This document shows, in pieces, positions 57,115 to 64,000 of a stretch of 64,000 nt of DNA. Below the pieces are notes generated by a model, which ran no database searches, had not been told where the DNA came from, and worked only from the letters and a program-made list of their open reading frames with translations. This DNA comes from Acidovorax radicis (GTDB taxonomy: Bacteria; Pseudomonadota; Gammaproteobacteria; Burkholderiales; Burkholderiaceae_C). How positions within the stretch are numbered: the stretch's first letter is position 1; each line of letters opens with the position of its first letter. The position numbers and the translations under genes were made by a program. Location of the stretch: contig NZ_CP075184.1 of the NCBI RefSeq assembly GCF_020510705.1, forward strand, positions 868,001 to 932,000. The letters run 5' to 3'.

Positions 57115-58509
57115 TCAACGCAGCGGAATCCTCAGCCCCACGCGCAGGCCGTGCGGCGTTACGGGCTCGGCCACTGTCTGGCCACCGTGCAGCAGCGCAA
57201 TACCTTCCACAATCGACAGACCCAACCCGCAGCCGCCCGCTTTGTCGGACCCGCGCCAGAAACGCGCAAACATCTCGGCCAGGTGCGCCGCAGGCACCCC
57301 GGGGCCATCGTCTTCGACCGCCAGCACGGCCCAGCGCCCCGGCGTGGTGGACACGCGCACCGTGACGGTGGCGCCCCGACCCGCGTAGTGCAAGGCGTTG
57401 TCAATGAGATTGTTCAGGGCCTCGCGCAGCAGCAGCGGCTGGCCCAGCACCTCCAGTTGGTCGTTGCCCTCATAACCCAGGTCCATGCCTTGCGCGAGGG
57501 CCCGGGCGGCCCATTCTCGGGCCACCTCACGGGCCAGCGCGGCCAGGTTGATGGACTGCAGGTCCACGTTCGATTCCGAGCGGGCCAGCTGCAGCAGCTG
57601 GTGCACCAGGTGCGCGCTGCGTTGTGCGGCCGCCAGCACTTTTTGCAAACGGGCTTGAACAGCGGGTTCGTGGCTTTCATGCAGCGCCAACTCTGTCTGT
57701 CCTATCAACCCGGCCAGCGGCGTGCGCAGCTGGTGCGCCGCATCGTTCAAAAATCGTTTTTCCTTTTGCTGCCCGCGCGCCACGGTGTCGAGCAGCCGGT
57801 TGATGGTGCTGGCCAGCGATTGCACCTCTTGCGGTGCAGAGGTCAGCTCAATGGGCGGCAATGGGGCGCTGGTGCCGCCTTGGGACAGCGCGCCAGCCTG
57901 GTCAATCTGCGCCTGCAGCCGCTTGAGCGGCTGCAGGCCGCGCGCCACGCCGGCATACACCAGTGCGCCCAGGGCCAGACCAATCAGCCCCATCGGGATC
58001 AGCAGTTGCGCGAGCAATTCGCGCGCGATGCGTTCCCGCACCGTCAGGCTCTGTGCCACCTGCACCCGCAGGCGCTGGCGCGACTGCGGGGTGCCATAGT
58101 CCACGTCCAGCAGGGCCACCCTGACCGGCTTGCCGTCGACCTGCGCGTGGTACAGGAAGGTCTCACCCACGGCAACGTCCATGGCCGGCGGCTGTGGCAA
58201 CTGGGTGTTGCCCAGCAGGAAACGGCCGGGGGGCGATGACACCATGTAGGTGATGCGGTCTGCCGGGTCTTGCTCCAGGATGTCTTGCGCGGCTTTGGGG
58301 AAGTCCACCAGCAGACCATCGCCAATCGGTTTGATCTGGCGAGCCAGTGCGCGCACCGATTGGGTCAGCGCCTGGTCAATGCCTTTTTCGCCGTTTTGCA
58401 GCGCCAGGCGCCACGCCAGAACCCCGCCAAACAGCCACAACACAAGGTGTGGCAGCAGCAGCCACAGCAGCAGCTTGCGCTGAAGGGAAACCCCCGGAAC
58501 CTGTCGCAT
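57115..58509 (-). CDS. Sensor histidine kinase, TctE type
   Basis: An inner-membrane histidine kinase of 464 residues: helix one (about 12-32), a periplasmic 2CSK_N-type domain of about 130 residues, helix two (about 160-180), a HAMP-like linker, HisKA with phospho-acceptor His in DAAHQLRTPLAGLIGQ, and HATPase with NLIDNALHYAG, DDGPGVP and GLGLSIVEGI. It belongs to the TctE subfamily. The stop-to-start gap to the regulator gene is 56 bases. Given the divergent sugar operon, it may sense a sugar or organic acid, but the ligand is unknown. Confidence 0.93.
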   Translation of the reverse strand: MRQVPGVSLQRKLLLWLLLPHLVLWLFGGVLAWRLALQNGEKGIDQALTQSVRALARQIKPIGDGLLVDFPKAAQDILEQDPADRITYMVSSPPGRFLLGNTQLPQPPAMDVAVGETFLYHAQVDGKPVRVALLDVDYGTPQSRQRLRVQVAQSLTVRERIARELLAQLLIPMGLIGLALGALVYAGVARGLQPLKRLQAQIDQAGALSQGGTSAPLPPIELTSAPQEVQSLASTINRLLDTVARGQQKEKRFLNDAAHQLRTPLAGLIGQTELALHESHEPAVQARLQKVLAAAQRSAHLVHQLLQLARSESNVDLQSINLAALAREVAREWAARALAQGMDLGYEGNDQLEVLGQPLLLREALNNLIDNALHYAGRGATVTVRVSTTPGRWAVLAVEDDGPGVPAAHLAEMFARFWRGSDKAGGCGLGLSIVEGIALLHGGQTVAEPVTPHGLRVGLRIPLR

Positions 58510-58565
58510 GGTGGCTGTGTTGGAAAGGGTGTGGGAGGGGGCTTGTAGCCTGCCGCGGTGCCGGT

Positions 58566-59297
58566 TCAATCTGCCGGTTTGGCCAGCATGTAGCCGAGGC
58601 CGCGGATGTTGCGGATCACCAGATTGGAGGGGTCGAGCTTCTTGCGCAGGCGGTGCACATACACCTCCAGCGCGTTGGAGTTGAGCGGTGCCGCCGCTTG
58701 CCCCGGCTCCAGCGGGCTGGCACGCCAGGCGGCCAGCACATCGTCGCGGGTGACCACTTCGCCGCAGCGCTGGGCGAGCAGCTCCAGCAGCTCCCACTCG
58801 CGCAGCGTGAGTTCGAGCTGGGCCCCGTGGAGGGTCGCGCAATGGCTGGCATGGTCGAGCGTCAGGAGGCCAATGGTGGTGTGGCCCGCACCAGCGCTGC
58901 CATGGGCTTGGTTGGCCTGCGTGAATGCGGGCTGCCGCGCGCGGCGCAGCATGGCCTGAAGACGGGCCTGCAGCTCCTGCATGTTGAAGGGTTTGGTGAT
59001 GTAGTCGTCGGCCCCGGCGTTGAGCCCAAGCACGCGGTCTTCCACGCCGTCGCGCGCCGTGAGGATGAGCACCGGAAGGCCCGCGATGTGGGTGCGTGCC
59101 CAGGTCAAAAGCTCCATGCCATCGGCCCCCGGAAGACCCAGGTCCAGGATGATGCCGTCCACCGCCTGCGTCTGCAAAACCGCCATGGCCTGGGCCACGC
59201 TGGACGCCGTGCAGACGTCGTATTCCTGTTGTTTGAGTTGGCCTGTCAGTGCGTCGAGCAGCAGGGCGTCGTCTTCGACAATTAGTAGCGTGGCCAT
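58566..59297 (-). CDS. OmpR-family response regulator, TctD type
   Basis: A 243-residue regulator: receiver domain with acidic pocket (VEDD), phospho-acceptor Asp52 in ILDLGLPG, Lys in TKPF, followed by a winged-helix trans_reg_C domain ending VRNIRGLGYMLAKPAD-like (seen as IRNIRGLGYML). It is transcribed with the kinase and divergently from the sugar operon, 158 bases away, which suggests that operon is its target. An ATG 37 codons upstream is rejected because MATLLIVEDD is the canonical start. Confidence 0.94.
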   Translation of the reverse strand: MATLLIVEDDALLLDALTGQLKQQEYDVCTASSVAQAMAVLQTQAVDGIILDLGLPGADGMELLTWARTHIAGLPVLILTARDGVEDRVLGLNAGADDYITKPFNMQELQARLQAMLRRARQPAFTQANQAHGSAGAGHTTIGLLTLDHASHCATLHGAQLELTLREWELLELLAQRCGEVVTRDDVLAAWRASPLEPGQAAAPLNSNALEVYVHRLRKKLDPSNLVIRNIRGLGYMLAKPAD

Positions 59298-59375
59298 GGA
59301 ATGAGCATAACAAACGGCCCTTGGAGCGGGCGGTGTGGGGCTCTCAGGGAAAGCACCAATCGTTGAATTAATTAT

Positions 59376-59390
59376 TGTAATTAAAGTAAC
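59376..59390. promoter_or_regulatory. Candidate HexR site 3 before the sugar ABC operon
   Basis: TGTAATTAAAGTAAC lies 66 bases before the binding-protein start in an AT-rich tract. The first half matches the TGTAATT half-site of known HexR operators and the second half (AGTAAC) is imperfect. It could overlap the promoter of the sugar operon. Confidence 0.45.
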
Positions 59391-59455
59391 GGCTGCGCTG
59401 AATGGCACCGGTAAGACGGCGCACCAACGGATTCAAACATCGAGGAGACAAGGGT

Positions 59456-60706
59456 ATGTGGAAGATTTCAAAAATTGCCGCAGCGACGGTGGGCCTGGCG
59501 GTGGTGATGTCTGCCAGCGCGGGAGAGGTGGAGGTGCTGCATTACTGGACTTCGGGAGGTGAGGCCAAGTCGGTGGCCGAGCTCAAGAAAATCATGCAGG
59601 CCAAGGGCCACACATGGCGCGATTTCGCTGTGGCCGGTGGCGGCGGCGACAGCGCCATGACGGTGCTCAAAAGCCGCGTGATCTCGGGCAACCCCCCGTC
59701 GGCGGCCCAAACCAAAGGCCCTGCCATCCAGGAGTGGGCTGCGGAAGGCGTGCTGGCCAACATGGACCCGGTGGCCAAGGCCGAAAAATGGGATGAATTG
59801 CTCCCCAAGGTCGTGGCAGATGTCATGAAGTACAAGGGCTCTTACGTGGCCACCCCGGTCAACGTGCACCGCGTCAATTGGATGTGGGGCAGCTCCGAGG
59901 CGCTCAAGAAGGCCGGTGTCGCCGGCATGCCCAAGACCTGGGACGAATTCTTTGCCGCTGCCGACAAGCTCAAGGCTGCCGGCCTGATTCCGGTGGCCCA
60001 TGGCGGTCAGAACTGGCAAGACTTCACCACCTTTGAGTCGGTGGTGCTGGGGGTGGGCGGCGCCAAGTTTTACAACGATGCCCTGGTCAAGCTCGATGAC
60101 AAGGCCATCAACAGCGACGCGATGAAAAAATCGCTCGAAACCTTTCGCCGCATCAAGTCCTACACCGACTCGGGCGCACCTGGCCGCGACTGGAACCTGG
60201 CCACGGCCATGTTGATTCAGGGCAAGGCGGGCTTTCAGCTGATGGGTGACTGGGCCAAGGGCGAGTTCCTGGCGGCCAACAAGGTGCCGGGCAAGGATTT
60301 CCTGTGCGCGCCAGCGCCTGGCACCACGACCTCCTACACCTTCAACATTGATTCGTTCATCATGTTCAAGCTCAAGGATCCAGCGGCCCAGAAGGCACAA
60401 AGCGATCTGGCGACCTCCATCATGAGCCCCGAGTTCCAAGAAGTCTTCAACCTCAACAAGGGTTCTATTCCGGTGCGTGCCGGTATGCGCATGGACAAGT
60501 TTGACGATTGCGCCAAGGCATCTGCCAAAGACTTTGCCGACACCGCCAAAAGCGGCAGCCTGTTGCCCAGCGTGGCGCACGGCATGGCAATTGCACCCGC
60601 TACAGAGGGTGCTATCAAGGATGTGGTCAGCCAGTTCTGGAATGACGACAAGATCAGCGTCGCTGATGCTGTGAAAAAGATCGCGACCGCCGCGAAAACC
60701 AAATAA
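59456..60706 (+). CDS. Sugar ABC transporter substrate-binding protein (GtsA-like)
   Basis: A periplasmic family 1 binding protein of 416 residues with signal peptide ending near MSASAG. EVLHYWTSGGEAKSVAELKK and PVNVHRVNWMWG are typical of glucose/mannose binding proteins of the GtsA group. GAGGAG lies eight bases before the ATG. The order binding protein, porin, two permeases, ATPase and an adjacent two-component system resembles the glucose uptake locus of Pseudomonas, which supports a hexose substrate by analogy. Confidence 0.93.
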   Translation: MWKISKIAAATVGLAVVMSASAGEVEVLHYWTSGGEAKSVAELKKIMQAKGHTWRDFAVAGGGGDSAMTVLKSRVISGNPPSAAQTKGPAIQEWAAEGVLANMDPVAKAEKWDELLPKVVADVMKYKGSYVATPVNVHRVNWMWGSSEALKKAGVAGMPKTWDEFFAAADKLKAAGLIPVAHGGQNWQDFTTFESVVLGVGGAKFYNDALVKLDDKAINSDAMKKSLETFRRIKSYTDSGAPGRDWNLATAMLIQGKAGFQLMGDWAKGEFLAANKVPGKDFLCAPAPGTTTSYTFNIDSFIMFKLKDPAAQKAQSDLATSIMSPEFQEVFNLNKGSIPVRAGMRMDKFDDCAKASAKDFADTAKSGSLLPSVAHGMAIAPATEGAIKDVVSQFWNDDKISVADAVKKIATAAKTK

Positions 60707-60724
60707 ACCTCTGAGGGATTCTTC

Positions 60725-61909
60725 ATGATGAAAAGAAACCGCCTGTTGGCGGTGGCTTTGGCCGCCGCATGCGCAAATGGTGCCTTTGCTATGGACGTAG
60801 CAGGCTTCGAGTTCAACGGTTACTCCCGCGGGGGGCCGGTATTCAATCACTCCGATGGTGTCAAAGGCAATCTGGCACTGGGTGGCGAGCTGCAAAAATA
60901 CCGCCTTGGCAATGAAGGTGACAACGGCATCGAGCTTAACTTTGCACGCACCTTTGAAGCCGGTGGTGTCAAGTGGAAGGTGAACTACATGCCCGCCAAA
61001 TGGGGTAGTGGCGATATCACCACCGAGCAGGCGTACGTGGAAATGAGCGGCCTGTCGTTTGCGCCCGAAGCCAAGTTCTGGGCCGGCCAGCGCCGCCTGC
61101 GGATTCAGGATGTGCACATCGTTGACAACTTCCTGCTCAACTACGGTGACAACCAGGGTGCAGGCGTCACCGACATTCCTCTGGGGGGCGCCAAGCTGGG
61201 CCTGGGCATTTTCTCGGGCGACAAGTTTGACGGCAGTTTGCCCAACGGCGTGAAGGCCAATCGCCTCAACGCCGACTTTTCAGAGATCAATACCAACCCC
61301 GGCGGACAACTGCGCGTGCTGCTGACGTCGGTGAGCGGTTCGGGCCAGGTCAACGGGGGTTCGGGCTCTGGTATTTCGCTGTTGCACAACCAGAAGGACT
61401 TCCTCTTGCCCGGAATGAGCAACGCGCTCTACCTGCAAACCTCGCGCGGGCACGCCCGGATCGACGGCGAGTTTGAGTCCATCGACGGCACATCCGCAGG
61501 CAAGCGTGTCAACCGCATTGCGGATTCGATCGGCTGGCAATTCGGCCCCTTGGGTGGCCAGGCGCTGATCGGCTACCAGACGAACAAGGCGGATCTGACG
61601 GGTGTGGAAACCAAGGACTTCTCCTTGGGTGGCCGCGGTTCGTATGCCTTCACCAAGAACTTCAAGGGCCTGGCCGAGTTGTCGACCACCACCCGCAAGG
61701 GTGCCGGGCCGGACCAGCGTCTGAGCAAGGTCACGCTGGCCGCCGCCTTGGCGCTGTCAGAAGACTTCTGGTCACGCCCCGAGTTGCGCTTGTATGTAAC
61801 CAAGGCCAACTGGAACCAGGCGGCTGCGGTGGCCAATGCCGCCACATTCGGTGCCAATGGCAAGACTTCGCGCACGTTGGTGGGCGTGCAATATGAGGTC
61901 TGGTGGTAA
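60725..61909 (+). CDS. LamB-like maltoporin family sugar porin
   Basis: An outer-membrane sugar-selective porin of 394 residues. The signal peptide MMKRNRLLAVALAAACANGAFA is followed by MDVAGFEFNGYSRGG, the LamB-type N-terminus. ISYKKWWAGQR-like strands appear as KFWAGQRRLRIQDVHIVDNF, and the C-terminus VGVQYEVWW is typical of LamB. It starts 18 bases after the binding-protein gene and should let the sugar cross the outer membrane. A terminator-like hairpin separates it from the permeases. Confidence 0.92.
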   Translation: MMKRNRLLAVALAAACANGAFAMDVAGFEFNGYSRGGPVFNHSDGVKGNLALGGELQKYRLGNEGDNGIELNFARTFEAGGVKWKVNYMPAKWGSGDITTEQAYVEMSGLSFAPEAKFWAGQRRLRIQDVHIVDNFLLNYGDNQGAGVTDIPLGGAKLGLGIFSGDKFDGSLPNGVKANRLNADFSEINTNPGGQLRVLLTSVSGSGQVNGGSGSGISLLHNQKDFLLPGMSNALYLQTSRGHARIDGEFESIDGTSAGKRVNRIADSIGWQFGPLGGQALIGYQTNKADLTGVETKDFSLGGRGSYAFTKNFKGLAELSTTTRKGAGPDQRLSKVTLAAALALSEDFWSRPELRLYVTKANWNQAAAVANAATFGANGKTSRTLVGVQYEVWW

Positions 61910-62027
61910 GTCATTGCGCTTTGAGACCGGGCGCGCGCCATGGCTGCATGGCCAGGGGGCACGCCCGGCAACGAGACGTCTTTGAGTGAGAGAGAGTGAG
62001 TGAGTTAGTGCGAGTTACTTTGTTCTT

Positions 62028-62060
62028 TGGGGGGCACTCCGAGCGTGCCCCCATTTTTTT
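62028..62060 (+). terminator. Rho-independent terminator between the porin and permease genes
   Basis: GGGGGCAC pairs with GTGCCCCC around TCCGAGC, followed by ATTTTTTT. It ends 35 bases before the permease start, so it should cut expression of the permeases relative to the binding protein and porin. Confidence 0.88.
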
Positions 62061-62095
62061 GTGATGCAGGCACATGCACAACCTTTTCTGTGGTC

Positions 62096-62977
62096 ATGAC
62101 CAAGAATTCCTTTGAAACCTGGCTGCCCAAGCTGGTGGTGGCCCCCGCGTTTGTTCTGGGCTTCGCGTTTATCTATGGCCTGATGGCCTGGAACGGCGTG
62201 CTCAGCTTCACGGCGTCGCGCATGTTGCCGAACTACGAGTGGGCGGGCCTTGCGCAATATGAGCGGCTGTGGGAGATGGACCGCTGGTGGGTCGCTCTCA
62301 AGAACCTGGGCATCTTCGGCCTGGGCTACGTCGGGGGCTCGCTGCTGCTCGGCGTTATCTTGGCGGTGCTGCTGGATCAGAAGATCCGCGCCGAAGGCGC
62401 TTTGCGCACCATCTATCTCTACCCCATGGCGCTGTCGTTCATCGTCACGGGCACGGCCTGGAAGTGGCTGCTCAACCCCGGCGTGGGCATCGAAAAGCTG
62501 GTGCGCGACTGGGGGTTCCCGGGCTTCAGCTTCGACTGGCTGGTGGATACCGACAAGGCGATCTACTGCGTGGTGATCGCTGGAGTCTGGCAGAGCGCAG
62601 GCTTTGCGATGGCGCTTTTCCTGGCCGGGCTGCGTGGCATTGACGACAGCATCATCAAGGCGGCCCAGGTGGATGGCGCGTCGCTGCCGCGCGTTTACTG
62701 GCGCATCGTGTTGCCCGCGCTGCGGCCGGTGTTCTTTTCCACGGTCATGGTGTTGTCGCATCTGGCCATCAAGAGTTTTGACCTGGTGATGGCGCTCACG
62801 GCGGGCGGGCCGGGTTTCTCCACCGATGTGCCCGCCACATTCATGTACACCATGTCGTTCTCGCGCGGGCAGATTGGTCTGGGCGCTGCAAGCGCCACCA
62901 TGATGCTGGCGACCGTGGCGGCGTTGGTCATCCCTTACCTTTACAGCGAACTGCGGAGCAAACCCCATGACCGCTAA
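62096..62977 (+). CDS. Sugar ABC transporter permease, GtsB/MalF type
   Basis: A 293-residue inner-membrane permease with six predicted helices. The EAA loop is IKAAQVDGASLPRVYWRIVLPAL. The ATG at 62096 (MTKNSFETWLPKLVVAPAF) is chosen since it precedes the first helix; a more distal ATG would run into the terminator hairpin. It overlaps the next permease gene by 11 bases. Confidence 0.94.
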   Translation: MTKNSFETWLPKLVVAPAFVLGFAFIYGLMAWNGVLSFTASRMLPNYEWAGLAQYERLWEMDRWWVALKNLGIFGLGYVGGSLLLGVILAVLLDQKIRAEGALRTIYLYPMALSFIVTGTAWKWLLNPGVGIEKLVRDWGFPGFSFDWLVDTDKAIYCVVIAGVWQSAGFAMALFLAGLRGIDDSIIKAAQVDGASLPRVYWRIVLPALRPVFFSTVMVLSHLAIKSFDLVMALTAGGPGFSTDVPATFMYTMSFSRGQIGLGAASATMMLATVAALVIPYLYSELRSKPHDR

Positions 62978-63836
62978 AACTCCCTGGGTGCCCTCTATCG
63001 GTCGCCTGCTGGTCTATGCCGTGCTGGCGCTGGCTGCAGTCTTCTTCCTGCTTCCGCTGTACGCCATGCTGGTGACTTCGTTCAAGGACGCGCAGGAGAT
63101 CCGCTCCACATCGCTGCTGGCACTGCCCAGTGCCTTCAATGGTGCGGCCTGGTCCAGCGCGTGGTCCAGTGCCTGCACGGGCGTGGACTGCAACGGGCTG
63201 CAACCGTTCTTCTGGAACTCCGTCATGATGGCGGTGCCTGCGGTGCTCATCTCGACCGTGTGGGGCGCGCTCAACGGCTACGTGCTCAGCCTGTGGAAGT
63301 TTCGCGGCAGCGACACCCTGTTTGGTTTGCTGCTGTTTGGGGTGTTCATGCCGTTCCAGGTGGTGCTTTTGCCCATGAGCCAGATTCTGGGCTGGATGGG
63401 TTTGTCCAGCTCCATCACCGGGCTGGTGTTCATTCACTGCCTGGCGGGCCTGGCGGGCACGACACTGTTCTTTCGCAACTATTACGCCGCCATTCCGAAA
63501 GAGCTGGTCAACGCCGCCCGCATGGACGGGGCGAGTTTCTGGCAGATCTTCTGGCGCATCGTGCTGCCGCTGTCCACCCCCATCGTGATGGTCACGCTGA
63601 TCTGGCAGTTCACCAACATCTGGAACGACTTTCTGTTTGGTGTGGTGTTCTCGGGCACCGACTCCAAGCCCATCACCGTGGGGCTCAATAACCTGGCCAA
63701 CACCTCCAGCAGTGTGAAGGCCTACAACGTGGACATGGCCGCCGCCATCATCGCGGGTTTGCCCACGATGGTGATCTATGTGCTGGCGGGTCAATTTTTT
63801 GTGCGCGGCCTCACGGCGGGCGCCGTCAAGGGATAA
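62967..63836 (+). CDS. Sugar ABC transporter permease, GtsC/MalG type
   Basis: The partner permease, 289 residues, six helices. The EAA loop is LVNAARMDGASFWQIFWRIVLPL. NSVMMAVPAVLISTVWGALNGY is typical of the MalG class. A short extra loop with two cysteines (SACTGVDCNG) follows the first helix; it lies on the periplasmic side and could be a disulfide. The start overlaps the GtsB-type gene. Confidence 0.94.
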   Translation: MTAKTPWVPSIGRLLVYAVLALAAVFFLLPLYAMLVTSFKDAQEIRSTSLLALPSAFNGAAWSSAWSSACTGVDCNGLQPFFWNSVMMAVPAVLISTVWGALNGYVLSLWKFRGSDTLFGLLLFGVFMPFQVVLLPMSQILGWMGLSSSITGLVFIHCLAGLAGTTLFFRNYYAAIPKELVNAARMDGASFWQIFWRIVLPLSTPIVMVTLIWQFTNIWNDFLFGVVFSGTDSKPITVGLNNLANTSSSVKAYNVDMAAAIIAGLPTMVIYVLAGQFFVRGLTAGAVKG

Positions 63837-63842
63837 AGAATC

Positions 63843-64000
63843 ATGGCGTCTTCATTGGACATCGCAGGCATCAACAAGCGCTTTGGCAAGGGCGACAAAA
63901 GCGTGGAGGTGCTGCGCAAGATCGACATCCATGTCACCCCGGGCGAGTTCCTGATCCTCGTGGGCCCCTCGGGCTGCGGCAAATCGACGCTGCTCAACAT
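63843..64000 (+). CDS. Sugar ABC transporter ATPase (MalK/UgpC/GtsD type), 3' end outside window
   Basis: The first 52 codons of an ATPase begin seven bases after the GtsC-type stop ([21 protein letters not shown]). Walker [14 protein letters not shown] lies at the window's edge. The remainder, including the signature and regulatory domain, is not visible. Position and the CUT1-type start identify it as the ATPase of the sugar operon. Confidence 0.92.
   Translation, partial: MASSLDIAGINKRFGKGDKSVEVLRKIDIHVTPGEFLILVGPSGCGKSTLLN

Noticed and set aside
61984..62014. GAGT-rich simple repeat between porin and permease genes
   Set aside because: Short and imperfect; no evidence of phase variation because it lies outside coding sequence and before the terminator.

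Overview
The window is GC-rich, gene-dense chromosomal DNA from a betaproteobacterium of the family Comamonadaceae, most likely Acidovorax or a close relative. This rests on the order of the cell-wall/division cluster, the porin type, a bacterial COQ7 hydroxylase, and several short dispersed repeats of a kind I associate with this family; it was not tested against a database. I see no tRNA, rRNA, insertion sequence, prophage or CRISPR array.

Layout. (1) 1-19258 is the division and cell wall (dcw) cluster on the + strand: ftsI (5' end missing), murE, murF, mraY, murD, ftsW, murG, murC, ddlB, ftsQ, ftsA, ftsZ. A terminator and a convergent chemoreceptor gene follow, then lpxC and a 58-codon membrane protein. 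Most dcw genes overlap by ATGA. The four gaps that do not overlap are each spanned by a small open frame ending at the next start codon. (2) 19313-23325 holds a TPP riboswitch with thiC, and a chemoreceptor gene behind a sigma-54 type promoter. (3) 23453-33913 is a type II secretion cluster: gspG-H-I-J-K-L-M-N-D-E on the - strand with gspC divergent; gspF is absent. (4) 33897-38490 holds cobC, cobS, ilvA with an upstream structured region (possible small RNA or attenuator), an OsmC-like gene and coq7. (5) 38806-41644 holds two general porins, each followed by a strong terminator. (6) 42204-49441 is a dipeptide-type ABC transporter operon with an M20 amidohydrolase inside it. (7) 49753-56902 holds doxX, hexR, a three-gene AfuABC/Fbp-like ABC transporter and tal. 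(8) 57115-64000 holds a TctDE-like two-component system divergent from a sugar ABC transporter operon (binding protein, LamB-like porin, two permeases, start of the ATPase).

How they work together. Region 1 makes and inserts septal peptidoglycan and lipid A. Regions 7 and 8 look like one sugar-catabolism neighbourhood: HexR, transaldolase, a candidate sugar-phosphate importer and a hexose importer. Related inverted-repeat operator candidates lie in front of hexR/afuA and of the hexose operon.

Most unusual signals. (a) At least four families of short dispersed repeats lie between genes and also in frame inside genes. They supply part of a MurD loop, the GspE zinc-loop spacer, most of the GspD signal peptide, a CobS membrane helix and the long leaders of pseudopilins GspJ, GspK and GspG. 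(b) Small frames bridge every gap of the dcw operon, one with a 10-base Shine-Dalgarno sequence and one created by a local duplication. (c) A possible anti-Shine-Dalgarno small RNA lies upstream of ilvA. (d) The AfuABC-like transporter is set between hexR and tal.
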